A DNA stretch of 64,000 nucleotides, from assembly GCF_001668625.1 (NCBI RefSeq), contig NZ_LZLJ01000049.1:1-64000 (forward strand), written 5' to 3'. The position numbers were made by a program, and so were the translations under genes. Shown piece by piece: positions 52,211-62,616 of this stretch. The notes beneath the pieces were generated by a model, which saw only the letters and a program-made list of their open reading frames with translations, was not told where the DNA came from and did no database searches. The stretch comes from Mycobacterium sp. 1274756.6. GTDB taxonomy: Bacteria > Actinomycetota > Actinomycetes > Mycobacteriales > Mycobacteriaceae. Every line of letters begins with the position of its first letter. Position 1 is the first letter of the stretch.

Positions 52211-53629
52211 GTGACGCGACGCGGAAAGATTGTTTGCACGCTCGGTCCAGCCACCAGCAGCGACGAGATGGTGACGGCACTGGTCGAGGCCGGAATGGAC
52301 GTCGCGCGGTTGAATTTCAGCCACGGTGACCACTCCGACCACAAAGCGGCCTACCGGCGGGTGCGCAACGCCTCCGACGCCAGCGGCCGGGCGGTCGGCG
52401 TCCTCGCCGACCTGCAGGGCCCCAAGATCCGACTGGGACGCTTCGCCAAAGGCCCGGTGTACTGGGCAGACGGCGAAAGCGTCCGGATCACCGTCGAGGA
52501 CTGCCCCGGCGACCACGACCGGGTCTCCACCACCTACAAGCAACTGGCCGAAGACGCCGTGCCCGGTGACCGCGTCCTGGTCGACGACGGCAACGTCGCC
52601 CTGGTCGTGGACCGCATCGACGGCGACGACGTGGTCTGCACCGTCACCGTCGGGGGACCGGTCAGCGACAACAAGGGCATCTCGCTGCCCGGGGTGAACG
52701 TCTCGGCGCCCGCCCTGTCGGAAAAGGACGTCGAAGACCTCGAGTTCGCCCTCGAACTCGGCGTCGACATGGTGGCGCTGTCCTTCGTCCGCTCACCGAA
52801 CGACGTCGAACTGGTCCACGAGGTGATGGACCGCGTCGGCCGCCGGGTCCCGGTGATCGCCAAATTGGAGAAACCCGAGGCCGTCGCCAACCTGGAGGCC
52901 ATCGTCCTGGCCTTCGACGCCGTCATGGTGGCCCGCGGCGACCTCGGCGTGGAGATGCCACTCGAGGTCGTGCCGATGGTGCAGAAGCGCGCCATCCAGG
53001 TGGCCCGGGAGAATGCCCGCCCGGTGATCGTGGCGACCCAGATGCTGGAGTCCATGATCGAGAACGTGCGCCCGACCCGCGCCGAGGCCTCCGACGTGGC
53101 CAACGCGGTGATCGACGGGACCGACGCCGTCATGCTCTCCGGTGAGACCGCCGTCGGGAAGCACCCGTTGGCGGCGGTGCGCACGATGAGCAGCATCCTC
53201 GCCGCCGTCGCCGAGGACTCCATCAGCGCCCCACCGCTGAGCCACATCCCGCGGACCAAACGCGGCGTGATCTCCTACGCCGCGCGCGACATCGGGGAAC
53301 GACTGGGCGCCAAAGCCTTGGTGGCGTTCACCCAGTCCGGGGACACCGTGCGCCGACTGGCCCGGTTGCACAGCAGGCTGCCGCTGCTGGCGTTCACCAC
53401 GCTGCCCCAGATCCGAAGCCAGCTCGCGATGACCTGGGGCACCGAAACATTCATCGTTCCGTTCCAACAGTCCACCGACGACATGATCCGCGAGGTCGAC
53501 AAGTCGATGCTCGAACTCGGCCGCTACAGCCGCGGCGACCTCATCGTCATCGTCGCAGGCGCCCCGCCGGGCACGGTCGGCTCGACCAACATGATCCACG
53601 TGCACCGGATCGGTGAGGACGATGTCTAG
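52211..53629 (+). CDS. pykA: Pyruvate kinase
   Basis: Pyruvate kinase makes pyruvate and ATP from phosphoenolpyruvate and ADP. The 472-residue protein has KIVCTLGPATSS, RLNFSHGDH, LADLQGPKIRLG, the lysine of VIAKLEKPEA, MVARGDLGVE and MLESMIENVRPTRAEASDVANAV. The C-terminal effector domain is present. It is on a separate transcript from lgt and followed by tesB with a one-base overlap. Confidence 0.97.
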   Translation: MTRRGKIVCTLGPATSSDEMVTALVEAGMDVARLNFSHGDHSDHKAAYRRVRNASDASGRAVGVLADLQGPKIRLGRFAKGPVYWADGESVRITVEDCPGDHDRVSTTYKQLAEDAVPGDRVLVDDGNVALVVDRIDGDDVVCTVTVGGPVSDNKGISLPGVNVSAPALSEKDVEDLEFALELGVDMVALSFVRSPNDVELVHEVMDRVGRRVPVIAKLEKPEAVANLEAIVLAFDAVMVARGDLGVEMPLEVVPMVQKRAIQVARENARPVIVATQMLESMIENVRPTRAEASDVANAVIDGTDAVMLSGETAVGKHPLAAVRTMSSILAAVAEDSISAPPLSHIPRTKRGVISYAARDIGERLGAKALVAFTQSGDTVRRLARLHSRLPLLAFTTLPQIRSQLAMTWGTETFIVPFQQSTDDMIREVDKSMLELGRYSRGDLIVIVAGAPPGTVGSTNMIHVHRIGEDDV

Positions 53630-54498
53630 TGAGCAGCAACGACTTTCAGGAGCTGCTGGCCCTTCTTGATCTGCAGCCGACAGGCCACGACACGTTCACC
53701 GGCTCACATCCGAGCAAGAATCCGCCACGCACCTTCGGCGGCCAGCTGATGGCACAGTCGTTCGTCGCGGCCAGCCGCACCCTCGAGCGCGCCCTGCCAC
53801 CCAGCGCACTGACCGTGCACTTCATCAACGGCGGCGACATCGACAAGGACATCGAGTTCCGGGTGGTACGGCTGCGCGACGAACGCCGGTTCGCCAACCG
53901 GCGGGTCGACGCGTACCAGGGCGACACCCTGCTGTCGTCGACCATGGTCTGCTACCTGGCCGGCGGCAGCGGCCTCGAACACGGCATCGCACCCCCCGAC
54001 GTCCCGGCGCCGGACGCGCTGCCGCCGATCACCGAACTGCTGCGGGGCTATGAGAAGACGGTGCCGATGTTCGTCGGCGCACTGCAGCCGATCGAGTGGC
54101 GCTACACCAACGACCCGTCCTGGGTGATGCGCGACAAAGGCGAACGGCTCACCTACAACCGGGTGTGGGTCAAGGCCGGCGGCCCCATCCCCGACGACCC
54201 GGTGCTCCACGCCGCGGCGATGGTCTACTCGTCGGACACCACCGTGCTGGACTCGATCATCACCACCCACGGCCTGTCGTGGGGCTTCGACCGGATCTTC
54301 GCCGCCAGCGCCAACCACTCGATCTGGTTCCACCGGCCGGTCGACTTCACCGACTGGCTGCTGTACGCCACGACCTCACCGGTGGCCACCGACCTGCGCG
54401 GGCTGGGCACCGGGCACTTCTTCGACCGCGCCGGCCAACTGGTGGCCACCGTGGTCCAGGAGGGCGTCGTGCGCTATTTCCCCAGCAAGAACGGCTGA
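53629..54498 (+). CDS. tesB: Acyl-CoA thioesterase II
   Basis: TesB hydrolyses acyl-CoA to free acid and CoA. The 289-residue protein is a double hot-dog fold: first half with FGGQLMAQSFVAASRTL, second half with WFHRPVDFTDWLLYATTS and GLGTGHFFDRAGQLVATVVQEGVVR. The catalytic Asp-Thr-Gln type residues lie in the C-terminal half. The GTG start overlaps the pykA TAG. It matches Rv1618 in position (recalled). Confidence 0.93.
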   Translation: MSSNDFQELLALLDLQPTGHDTFTGSHPSKNPPRTFGGQLMAQSFVAASRTLERALPPSALTVHFINGGDIDKDIEFRVVRLRDERRFANRRVDAYQGDTLLSSTMVCYLAGGSGLEHGIAPPDVPAPDALPPITELLRGYEKTVPMFVGALQPIEWRYTNDPSWVMRDKGERLTYNRVWVKAGGPIPDDPVLHAAAMVYSSDTTVLDSIITTHGLSWGFDRIFAASANHSIWFHRPVDFTDWLLYATTSPVATDLRGLGTGHFFDRAGQLVATVVQEGVVRYFPSKNG

Positions 54499-54507
54499 CG
54501 CCCGCGG

Positions 54508-55095
54508 TTACCGCGGCGCCAACACCCGGTCGACGCGCTTGGCGGCGCTGCGCATGCTCACCGCGGAGACGATCTCGAAGATCCCGATCACGATCAGCCA
54601 GCTGCCGGTGACCAGGGTCAGGATGAACAGCGAAGCGAACGGCGACGCCAGCATGACCAGACCGGCCAGCAAGCTGAGCACCCCGACGAAGATCGTCCAG
54701 CCCCGGCCGGGCAGTTCGGGATCGCTGATCGCCGAGACGGTGGCGGCGGTGCCGCGCAGGATGAACCCGATCCCGATCCAGATGGCCAGCAGCCAGATCG
54801 CGACGCTCGGGTCGTCGCCGAAGTGCCGGAACGCCAGCACCGCCAGGATCACCGAGGCCGCGCCGCTGATGAACGACAGCACCCGCCCGCCCGCGGTGAT
54901 GTGCAGACTGAACGCGAAGATCACCTGCGCGACACCGGTAACCAACAGGTAGGCGCCGAACAGGATCGCCGCCGCCACGATGCTCTCACCCGGCAGCACC
55001 AGAACCAGCACACCGAGGACCAGCGCGAGCAGTCCGGAGACCAGGGTGGACTTCCACAGGTGCGGCAACAAATTGGGAACCGAGTTCGTCTGCAT
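54508..55095 (-). CDS. HdeD-family (DUF308) membrane protein
   Basis: The 195-residue protein has six hydrophobic helices arranged as three pairs (from about 16, 38, 70, 95, 133 and 155), typical of DUF308/HdeD proteins. HdeD of E. coli is linked to acid resistance at high cell density; the function in mycobacteria is not known. It converges on tesB and diverges from the ABC transporter genes. Confidence 0.85.
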   Translation of the reverse strand: MQTNSVPNLLPHLWKSTLVSGLLALVLGVLVLVLPGESIVAAAILFGAYLLVTGVAQVIFAFSLHITAGGRVLSFISGAASVILAVLAFRHFGDDPSVAIWLLAIWIGIGFILRGTAATVSAISDPELPGRGWTIFVGVLSLLAGLVMLASPFASLFILTLVTGSWLIVIGIFEIVSAVSMRSAAKRVDRVLAPR

Positions 55096-55165
55096 GGCCG
55101 GAGTCTCTCACATTTGTTGCGGCCGTGGCGTGTCCGGACGACCTTCGACGCCGGATCGGACGAAG

Positions 55166-56074
55166 ATGTCCGGTGTGAGGGCGGCGCGGAGCCGGTGGCT
55201 GCGGGTGATCGGCCCGGCGCTGGCCGTCGGGGCGATCACGGCCGGCTGCGTGCAGAACGCCGACGAGTCCGACGGACTGCCCGCCGTGCCGGTGACCGCC
55301 ACCCGGGTCGACGCGATCGCGGCCACCGTGCCCGCGCCGATCGCCGACGCTGGTCGCCTGGTCATCGGGGTGAACCTGCCCCAGCCGCCCAACCAGTTCC
55401 ACGACGCCCGCGGCCGCGTCGTCGGCTTCGACATCGACTTGATGGATGCGGTCGCCGCGGTGCTGGGCCTGACGACCAGCTACCAGCAGGCCGATTTCGA
55501 GAAGATCATCCCGGCGGTGCGGGGCGGCACCTTCGACGTCGGCATCGCGTCGTTCACCGACACCGTCGAGCGCGAACGGGTCGTCGACTTCGTCACCTAC
55601 TTCGCCACCGGCACGCTGTGGACCCAGCGCCCCGGCCCACCGATCGACCCGGACGACGCCTGCGGCCTGCGCGTCGCCGTGCAGACCGCGACCATGGCCG
55701 ACACCCATGAGATCCCGGCCAAAAGCGCCGCCTGCGAACTGGACGGGCGCCCCCCGATCGAGAAGGTGAAGTTCGAACGCCAGGACGTCGCCACCAACGC
55801 GCTGCTGCTGGGCCGGGTGGACGCCATGTCGGCCGACCATCCGGTGGCCCGCTGGGCCATCGACCAGACCGACGGTCGGCTGATCGCGGCGGGGGAGTCG
55901 GCCGGGCTCTCGCCCTACGGCTGGCCGGTGGCCAAGGGCTCGGCGCTGGCCGAATCCTTGCGGCTGGCGTTGACCCATCTGATCGACACCGGTGACTACC
56001 GGGCGATCGCGCAGGCGTGGAACCTCGAATCCGGGATGATCCGTGTCCCGGTGATCAACGGCGCGCTCGCCTGA
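55166..56074 (+). CDS. Polar amino acid ABC transporter, binding lipoprotein
   Basis: The 302-residue protein has a signal sequence with the lipobox ITAGC (cysteine about residue 28) and a type II periplasmic binding domain (about 60-295, starting [14 protein letters not shown], with [15 protein letters not shown] and [16 protein letters not shown]). This matches the glutamate/glutamine/basic amino acid binding (PAAT) group. It should be held on the outer membrane face and feed the permease-ATPase pair that follow. Start ATG 55166 is one option; GTG 55175 is close. Confidence 0.88.
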   Translation: MSGVRAARSRWLRVIGPALAVGAITAGCVQNADESDGLPAVPVTATRVDAIAATVPAPIADAGRLVIGVNLPQPPNQFHDARGRVVGFDIDLMDAVAAVLGLTTSYQQADFEKIIPAVRGGTFDVGIASFTDTVERERVVDFVTYFATGTLWTQRPGPPIDPDDACGLRVAVQTATMADTHEIPAKSAACELDGRPPIEKVKFERQDVATNALLLGRVDAMSADHPVARWAIDQTDGRLIAAGESAGLSPYGWPVAKGSALAESLRLALTHLIDTGDYRAIAQAWNLESGMIRVPVINGALA

Positions 56075-56904
56075 TGGCCGGCATCGACGCCGTTCCGCTG
56101 CGCCACCCGTGGCGCTGGCTGGCCGCCGGGGTGCTGGCGGTTCTGGGCGCACTGTTCGTCTACGGGGCCGCGACCAACCCGGCATACGGCTGGCCGGTGT
56201 ATGCGAAATACCTGTTCGACCAACGGATATCGCAGGCGGCGTGGACCACGGTGCAGTTGACCGTGCTGGCGATGCTGCTGGCCATGGTGCTCGGCGTCCT
56301 GCTCGCGGTCATGCGCGGTTCGCCCAATCCGGTGTTGCGGTGGGTCGCCTGGTTCTACCTGTGGGTGTTCCGCGGCACACCGGTCTACGTGCAGTTGATC
56401 TTCTGGGGCCTGCTGCCCACCCTCTACGGCACGATCCGGCTGGGGGTGCCGTTCGGGCCGGCGCTGCTGCAGCTCAACCTGACCGAACTGTCGCTGGGCT
56501 TCGTGCTCGCGGTCATCGGGCTGGGCCTCAACGAGGCCGCCTACATGGCCGAGATCATCCGGGCGGGCATCGCCTCGGTGCCCGCCGGGCAGGTCGAGGC
56601 GTCGACCGCGCTGGGCATGTCGTGGTCGTTGACGATGCGGCGCACCGTGCTGCCGCAGGCGATGCGGGTGATCATCCCGCCCAGCGGCAACGAGGTGATC
56701 AGCATGCTCAAGACCACCTCACTGGTGACCGCGGTGCCCTACAGCCTGGAGCTCTACGGCCGCTCCCGCGACATCGCCGGCGTCATCTTCGAGCCGATCC
56801 CGCTGCTGCTGGTGGCGGCCACCTGGTACCTGGCGATCACCAGCGTGCTCATGGTGGGCCAGCACTATCTCGAGCGGCGCTTCGCCCGCGGTGGCCCGCG
56901 ATGA
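56074..56904 (+). CDS. Polar amino acid ABC transporter, permease
   Basis: The 276-residue inner membrane protein has about six hydrophobic helices and the HisMQ-type signature [24 protein letters not shown] and the EAA loop [24 protein letters not shown]. Only one permease gene is present, so the channel is probably a homodimer. It starts on the last base of the binding-protein stop (TGATG) and overlaps the ATPase by ATGA. Confidence 0.93.
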   Translation: MAGIDAVPLRHPWRWLAAGVLAVLGALFVYGAATNPAYGWPVYAKYLFDQRISQAAWTTVQLTVLAMLLAMVLGVLLAVMRGSPNPVLRWVAWFYLWVFRGTPVYVQLIFWGLLPTLYGTIRLGVPFGPALLQLNLTELSLGFVLAVIGLGLNEAAYMAEIIRAGIASVPAGQVEASTALGMSWSLTMRRTVLPQAMRVIIPPSGNEVISMLKTTSLVTAVPYSLELYGRSRDIAGVIFEPIPLLLVAATWYLAITSVLMVGQHYLERRFARGGPR

Positions 56905-57662
56905 CCCCGATGGTCCGCGCCGAGCAGGTGTGCAAGGACTACGGCGGCCCGCCGGTGCTGCGTGAGGTGTCGCTGGAGGTGCGGCGAGGCGAGGTGCTGT
57001 GCCTGGTCGGACCGTCGGGCTCGGGCAAGTCGACGTTCCTGCGCTGCATCAACCATCTGGAGTCGATCAGCGCGGGCCGGCTGTACGTCGACGGCGAACT
57101 GATCGGCTACCGGCAGTCCCGCGGCCGGCTCTACGAGCTGCGGCCGCGGGAGATCGCCCGGCAGCGGCGCGGCATCGGGATGGTGTTCCAGCAGTTCAAC
57201 CTGTTCCCGCACCGCACGGCGTTGGAGAACATCATCGAGGCGCCGATCCACGTCAACCGGGTCAAAGGCGAGGTGGCTCGCGCCCGCGCCCGCGAGCTGC
57301 TGGCGCGGGTGGGGCTGGCCCAGAAGGCCGACGCCTACCCCGCGCAGCTCTCCGGCGGCCAGCAGCAGCGGGTGGCGATCGCGCGTGCGCTGGCGATGGA
57401 ACCCAAGCTGATGCTGTTCGACGAGCCGACCTCGGCGCTCGACCCGGAGTTGGTCGGCGAGGTGCTCGCGGTCATCAAGGTCCTGGCCGACGACGGAATG
57501 ACCATGGTGGTCGTCACCCACGAGATGGCGTTCGCCCGCGAGGTCGCCGACACGGTGGCGTTCATGGCCGACGGGGTGATCGTCGAATCCGGTTCACCCG
57601 CCGAGGTGCTGGACAATCCGACCCATGACCGCACCCGGGCGTTCCTGTCGCGGCTGCGCTAA
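56901..57662 (+). CDS. Polar amino acid ABC transporter, ATPase
   Basis: The 253-residue protein has Walker [10 protein letters not shown], the Q-loop [10 protein letters not shown], the ABC signature [15 protein letters not shown], Walker [13 protein letters not shown] and the H-loop [11 protein letters not shown]. It resembles GlnQ/HisP. Together with the two genes above it forms a complete importer, probably for glutamine, glutamate or basic amino acids. The stop shares CTAA with the convergent hydrolase gene. Confidence 0.95.
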   Translation: MTPMVRAEQVCKDYGGPPVLREVSLEVRRGEVLCLVGPSGSGKSTFLRCINHLESISAGRLYVDGELIGYRQSRGRLYELRPREIARQRRGIGMVFQQFNLFPHRTALENIIEAPIHVNRVKGEVARARARELLARVGLAQKADAYPAQLSGGQQQRVAIARALAMEPKLMLFDEPTSALDPELVGEVLAVIKVLADDGMTMVVVTHEMAFAREVADTVAFMADGVIVESGSPAEVLDNPTHDRTRAFLSRLR

Positions 57663-58927
57663 CCCGTTGCGGCGGAAGTCGATTGGCGTGCCACACCGAG
57701 CGGCGCGTACACCTCGGCGAGGAACTGCTCGACGGCCACCGCGGTGTGCGTGGCGCGCGGGGAGGAGAAGATCTCGAACGCGTGCTGAGCGAACGGCAAC
57801 TCCGCGTAGACCACCGGATTCTTGCTCACCTCGCGCAGCCGGGCGGCGAAGTCGCGACCCTGCTGGACCGGGACCAGGGTGTCGTTGGTGCCGTGCAGCA
57901 GGAAGAACGGTGGCGCGTCCTCGGCGACGTAGCTGATCGGCGAACTCGAGCGGTACACGTCCGGGAACTGCCTGCGGCTCTGCTTGAACACGTAGGACTG
58001 CAGCGCGGGCACCAGCAGCGGGTGCATCGCGCTGTCGGTGCGCCCCATGTCGTAGACGCCGTAGAACGGCACCGCGGCCTGCACCCGGGTGTCGGCGTCC
58101 TCGAATCCGGGCTGGAACTCGGGCAGGTTAGGGGTCACCGCCGCCAGCGCCGAGAGGTGACCGCCGGCCGAACCGCCGGTGATCGCCAGCCACTCCGGGT
58201 CGCCGCCGTACTCGGCGATGTGCTCCTTGGTCCAGGCGATCGCCCGTTTGACGTCGATGATGTGGTCCGGCCAGGTGGACCGCGGGCTGAGCCGGTAGTT
58301 GATCGACACGCAGACCCAGCCCCGCTCGACCAGGTGGCTCATCAGCGGGTGCGCCTGCCCCCGCTTGCTGCCCACCATCCACGCACCACCGTGCACCTGC
58401 AGCAGCACCGGCGCCCGGCCGGCGCGGTCGAGGTCGGGGCGTCGCCAGATGTCGAGGTGGTTGCGGGCGCCGAACTCGCTGTAGGAGATGTCGGCGTCCT
58501 GCGTGTAGTCGCGGTAGATCTGCAGCATGCGCCACGCGCCGGGCGCCCTGCCCAGCGGCGGGGCGGAGGCCGGCCGGGCCCAGATGTCGGATCCCGACGT
58601 GCGCCGGTCGGTGCCCAGTTCGGCGTCCAGTGCCGCGGTCAGCGGCTCACCGGCGCGCCGACCGATACGGTCCAACCCCAGCAGGCCCAGCCACGACAGC
58701 ACCGACACCAGCCAGGCGAACCGCCGGACCCGCGGCGACAGCCACGCCGACACCGCCGTCAGCAGCGTCGACTGGGCGGCGATCAGCGCCAACGGCAGCT
58801 CGGTGGTGAAGACGCCGGCGGCGAACGCGAACAGCGACACATACCCGCGCTTGCTCCACGGACGGTATCCGTTCACGGTGGTGGCCAGACCGGCCAGTGA
58901 CCCGAATACGGCGACAATCTGCTTCAT
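57659..58927 (-). CDS. Membrane-anchored HSL-type esterase/lipase
   Basis: The 422-residue protein has hydrophobic helices at about 30-62 and 70-85, then an alpha/beta hydrolase domain. The oxyanion motif is HGGAW (179-183), the nucleophile Ser253 in GGSAGG, the acid Asp349 in [10 protein letters not shown] and the base His382 in FAQHAFEIF. It belongs to the hormone-sensitive-lipase-like group of mycobacterial Lip proteins. The substrate is probably a short acyl ester. It diverges from the histidine kinase gene. Confidence 0.9.
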   Translation of the reverse strand: MKQIVAVFGSLAGLATTVNGYRPWSKRGYVSLFAFAAGVFTTELPLALIAAQSTLLTAVSAWLSPRVRRFAWLVSVLSWLGLLGLDRIGRRAGEPLTAALDAELGTDRRTSGSDIWARPASAPPLGRAPGAWRMLQIYRDYTQDADISYSEFGARNHLDIWRRPDLDRAGRAPVLLQVHGGAWMVGSKRGQAHPLMSHLVERGWVCVSINYRLSPRSTWPDHIIDVKRAIAWTKEHIAEYGGDPEWLAITGGSAGGHLSALAAVTPNLPEFQPGFEDADTRVQAAVPFYGVYDMGRTDSAMHPLLVPALQSYVFKQSRRQFPDVYRSSSPISYVAEDAPPFFLLHGTNDTLVPVQQGRDFAARLREVSKNPVVYAELPFAQHAFEIFSSPRATHTAVAVEQFLAEVYAPLGVARQSTSAATG

Positions 58928-58964
58928 AGCCGTCTACTAAACCATTTCGGGCCGCGCGGAAATC

Positions 58965-58970
58965 TATGCT
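58965..58970 (+). promoter_or_regulatory. Candidate -10 element for the histidine kinase
   Basis: TATGCT lies 6 nt before GTG 58977, as at pykA. Leaderless transcription of the two-component pair is likely. Confidence 0.5.
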
Positions 58971-58976
58971 GGCGCC

Positions 58977-60116
58977 GTGACATCGGCGTCGGCACCGGAT
59001 CCGGCCGCCCCGCTGTGGCGGGCCGCTCAGGTGTTTCGGCTGCTCAGCTGCGGCTATGCGCTGGGCTTCCAGATCGCGGTGAACCACGACCTGACCCGGC
59101 CGGTGCTGGGCTGGCTGCTGTTCGCGGTGCTGGTGGGCTGGAGCGCGCTGCTGGCCGCCGGCTACCTGCACGGCTTCGCGCGCCGGCCGGGCTGGGTGGT
59201 CGCCGAGATCGCGGTGGTGCTGGTGCTGGTGGCCTCCACCGCCCTGGTGGCGAGCCCGCAGTGGATGCTCGACAACCAGTCCTGGCCCACCACCTTGTGG
59301 GCGACCAACGCGACGATCTCGGCGGCCATCCTGCGGGGCCCGGTGGCCGGGATGCTGACCGGGGTGGCGGTGATCGCCGCCAGCACCGCGCTGAAGGGCC
59401 ACCTCGACGTCAACCTGGGCCGCAACGCCACCATCGTCATCGAGTTGGCCGTCGGCCTCGCGGTGGGAATGGCCGCCCAGACCGCGCGGCGCGCGCACAC
59501 CGAGCTGCAGCGGGCGACCCGGCTGTCGGCCGCCCTCGAGGAGCGGGAGCGGTTGTCCCGGCACGTGCACGACGGGGTCATCCAGGTGCTGGCGCTGGTG
59601 GCCAAGCGGGGCCGGGAGATCGGCGGGCCGACCGCGGAACTGGCCGACCTGGCCAGCGCGCAGGAACGCGCCCTGCGGCGGCTGGTCACCGCCAGCGACA
59701 CCGGGGCGGCCGACGGCGCCAGGCTCGACCTGCGCAGCCTGCTGGCGCGCCGGGAGGACGACACGGTGGTGGTGAGCCTGCCCGGCACCCCGGTCCCGCT
59801 GGACGCGCAGCTGGCCACCGAGTTGGACGCCGCGGTCGGCAACGCCCTGGACAATGTCCGGCTGCACGCCGGGCCGGACGCCCGCGCCTACGTCCTGCTG
59901 GAGGACCTCGACGACACGGTCGCGGTCAGCATCCGCGACGACGGGGTCGGAATCGCACCCGGACGCCTGGCCGAGGCGGCCGCCCAGGGCCGGCTCGGGG
60001 TGTCGAAATCGATCGTGGGCCGGTTGGCCGCGGTGGGCGGCACCGCCGAGGTGCGCACCGAGGTCGGGGAGGGCACCGAGTGGGAACTGACCGTGCCGCG
60101 CGGAAAGGAGCCGTGA
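58977..60116 (+). CDS. Membrane sensor histidine kinase (MacS/DUF5931-like)
   Basis: The 379-residue protein has about four to five membrane helices in residues 20-165, with short loops and no large sensor domain. A HisKA_3-type dimerisation domain follows, with the phospho-acceptor His198 in RHVHDGVIQVLAL, then a HATPase region with NALDNVRLHAG and IRDDGVGIAPG. The layout fits the actinobacterial MacS group, which probably senses the membrane or envelope. The signal is unknown. It is coupled to the response regulator gene at TGATG. Confidence 0.9.
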   Translation: MTSASAPDPAAPLWRAAQVFRLLSCGYALGFQIAVNHDLTRPVLGWLLFAVLVGWSALLAAGYLHGFARRPGWVVAEIAVVLVLVASTALVASPQWMLDNQSWPTTLWATNATISAAILRGPVAGMLTGVAVIAASTALKGHLDVNLGRNATIVIELAVGLAVGMAAQTARRAHTELQRATRLSAALEERERLSRHVHDGVIQVLALVAKRGREIGGPTAELADLASAQERALRRLVTASDTGAADGARLDLRSLLARREDDTVVVSLPGTPVPLDAQLATELDAAVGNALDNVRLHAGPDARAYVLLEDLDDTVAVSIRDDGVGIAPGRLAEAAAQGRLGVSKSIVGRLAAVGGTAEVRTEVGEGTEWELTVPRGKEP

Positions 60117-60772
60117 TGAGTGAACCCGACGCCCCGACGGTGATGGTCGTCGATGACCACCCGATCTGGCGGGACGCCGTCGCCCGCGACCTGGCCGACG
60201 ACGGGTTCGCGGTGGTGGCGACCGCGGACGGGGTGGCGTCGGCCAAACGGCGCGCCGGCGCCGTCAAACCCGATGTGGTGCTGATGGATATGCGGCTGGC
60301 CGACGGTGACGGCGCGCAAGCCAGCGCCGAAGTGCTGTCGGTGTCGCCGTCGTCGCGGATCCTGGTGCTGTCGGCATCCGACGAACGCGACGACGTGCTG
60401 GAGGCGGTCAAGGCCGGCGCCAGCGGCTATCTGGTCAAAAGCGCCTCGAGAACCGAACTGGCGGAGGCGGTCCGGGCCACCGCGGCCGGTCGGGCGGTGT
60501 TCACACCGAGCCTGGCCGGGCTGGTGCTGGGGGAGTACCGCCGCATCGCCCGGCGTCCCGACGGTGATCCGGGCGGTCCACGGCTGACCGAGCGGGAAAC
60601 CGAGGTGCTGCGCTATGTCGCGAAGGGCTTGTCCGCCAAGCAGATCGCCACGAAACTCTCGCTGAGCCACCGCACGGTGGAAAATCACGTGCAGGCGACG
60701 TTCCGCAAACTGCAGCTCGCGAACCGGGTCGAGTTGACCCGCTACGCGATCGAGCACGGCCTGGATCGGTGA
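60116..60772 (+). CDS. NarL/LuxR-type response regulator
   Basis: The 218-residue protein has a receiver domain (8-125) with Asp13-Asp14 acid pocket, phospho-acceptor Asp58 in VVLMDMRLADG and Lys105-region YLVKSAS. A LuxR helix-turn-helix (about 155-212) has LTERETEVLRYVAKGLSAKQIATKLSLSHRTVENHV-type spacing. It is the partner of the preceding kinase. AAGGAG lies 5 nt before ATG 60116, inside the kinase gene. Target genes are unknown; it might regulate its own promoter or the neighbouring DUF2339 gene. Confidence 0.93.
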   Translation: MSEPDAPTVMVVDDHPIWRDAVARDLADDGFAVVATADGVASAKRRAGAVKPDVVLMDMRLADGDGAQASAEVLSVSPSSRILVLSASDERDDVLEAVKAGASGYLVKSASRTELAEAVRATAAGRAVFTPSLAGLVLGEYRRIARRPDGDPGGPRLTERETEVLRYVAKGLSAKQIATKLSLSHRTVENHVQATFRKLQLANRVELTRYAIEHGLDR

Positions 60773-60782
60773 GCCACCCCGG

Positions 60783-60792
60783 GTAAATTTAC
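60783..60792. promoter_or_regulatory. AT-rich 10-bp palindrome upstream of the DUF2339 gene
   Basis: GTAAATTTAC is a perfect palindrome and the most AT-rich spot in this part of the window, 38 bp before ATG 60831 and 10 bp after the response regulator stop. It could be part of a regulator site. Function is not shown. Confidence 0.3.
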
Positions 60793-60830
60793 TCAGCGCC
60801 ACCCCCTGCCCGGCGTGCCAGAGTTAGCCC

Positions 60831-62616
60831 ATGACCGCATCGTCTCGCCGTGTGCTCGCCGGGGTCGTCGCCGAACTCGACGTGATGACCTACCGGTTGG
60901 CCCAGATCCGTGGCCAACTCGCCGATCTCGAACAGGGGCTGGAGTCGCGTCCGGCCACCGTCCCGGCTCCGGACCTCCCGGTGCCGGCCGTTCCCGTGCC
61001 GACCGCTGTTGCGCCCGCTGATTTCCCCCCGGCGGCACCGCCCTTCCCGCCGGTTCCGCCGGCGCCTCGGCCCCGGTCGCCGCGGGACTCCAGTTGGATC
61101 GGCAAGCTGCTGGCCGTCGCCGGGGTGGCGGTCACGCTGATCGGCGTCGTGCTGCTGTTGGTGCTGGCCGCCCAAGCCGGGCTGTTGCGCCCGGAGATCC
61201 GGGTGCTCGGCGGGGCGGCGTTGGCCTCCGCACTCGTCGGTGCGGCGATCTGGTGGCAGTCCCGCCCCGGTGGGCGCACCGGCGCGATCGCCCTGGCCGC
61301 CACCGGCATCGCGGCCGGCTACCTGGACGTGCTGGCCGTCACCGGCATCTACGACTGGGTGCCCGCCGCGGTCGGGCTGGTGCTGGCCGCCGCCGTCGGC
61401 GCGGCCGGGCTGACGTTGGCGCGGCGGTGGGATTCCGAACACCTCGGCCTGCTGATCGTGGTGCCGCTGCTCTGCCTCGCACCGGCCATCACCGACGGGG
61501 TCAGCCTGCTGCTGATCGGCTTTATGCTGACGCTGTCCGCCGCGGTGCTGCCGGTGCAACTCGGGCGGGACTGGGTCGGCATGCACGGTGCGCGGATCGC
61601 GGCGGCGACACTGCCGCTGTTGGTCGCGTTGCTCTCGAGTTCCGGTGCCGGGCCGGCCGCCTGGCCGCTGGCGGTGTGCTGCGCCCTCGCCGCGGTGCTG
61701 GCGGTCGGCAGCGGCCTGGCGTTGCTGCCCGGATCCGCTAAACCCGCCGCGATCGCCGTCCTGAGCGCGATCGGCACCTTGCCGGTGTTGGCCGCCGGGG
61801 TGGCGGTCGGTGCCGGTGCGGCCGCGCTGATGGCCGCTGGGATCGCCGCGGCGACGCTGACGGTCGTGCTGCTCGGGGCGGGCCTGCCGGCGGTCGCGCG
61901 GCAGGTCTTCGCCGCGTTGGCGGCGGTGTCCACCCTGATCGCGGTGACGGTCGGGTTCGACGGTCCGGTGGCCGTGCCGGTGCTGCTCGGACTGGGCATC
62001 GTGGTCGCTCTCGGCGGCCACCGCGACGCGTCGGCGCGGTGGGCCGCGGTCGGGTTCGGGGTCGCCGGGGCGACCGGCCTGCTGGCCCTGGCGCCGCCCT
62101 CGGTGCTGGCGGTCCCCACGCCGCTGCCGCTCGCCGAGTCCGTCTCGGTGCTGGTCGCCAGCGTGCTGCTGGCCGGGTGGGCGGCGGCGCTGGGCTGGGC
62201 GTTCCGGTGGGCCGACCGTCAGGGCGATGACGGCGTCCGCACCGCCGGAATCTGTGCCGGGGCGCTGGCCGTCTACGCCGTCACCGCGTTCACCGTCACC
62301 GCCGGCGTGCTCGTCTTCGGCACCGGCGGCGGGTTCTTGGCCGGGCAGGTGGCCGCCACGCTGTGCTGGGTGGCGATCGCCGCGGGGGCTGTTCGGCTAC
62401 GCGCTGCGGGCACCCGGCCGGCCAGCCCGCGACACCGCCGTCGGGGCCGGCCTAGCGTTGACCGGGACCGCCATGGCCAAGCTTTTCCTGTTCGACCTCG
62501 GCACGCTCGACGGCATGTTCCGGGTGGCGGTGTTCCTCGTCGCCGGGCTGGTCCTGCTCGGGATGGGCGCCGGTTACGCCCGCAGCCTGGCCCGCCAGGA
62601 CGGTCCCCGGTCCTAG
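60831..62616 (+). pseudogene. DUF2339 polytopic membrane protein, frameshifted
   Basis: Residues 1-85 are cytosolic with a helical start and a Pro-rich linker; from about residue 88 the protein is nearly all hydrophobic helices, as in DUF2339 proteins. At a run of five G (62384-62388) the frame shifts: the first frame reads on into an Arg/Pro/Gly-rich nonsense tail to 62672. The next frame gives LFGYALR and then the conserved DUF2339 end KLFLFDLGTLDGMFRVAVFL, ending at 62616. One G fewer would restore about 594 residues. This may be a sequencing error or a true inactivation. The function of the family is unknown. Confidence 0.8.
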
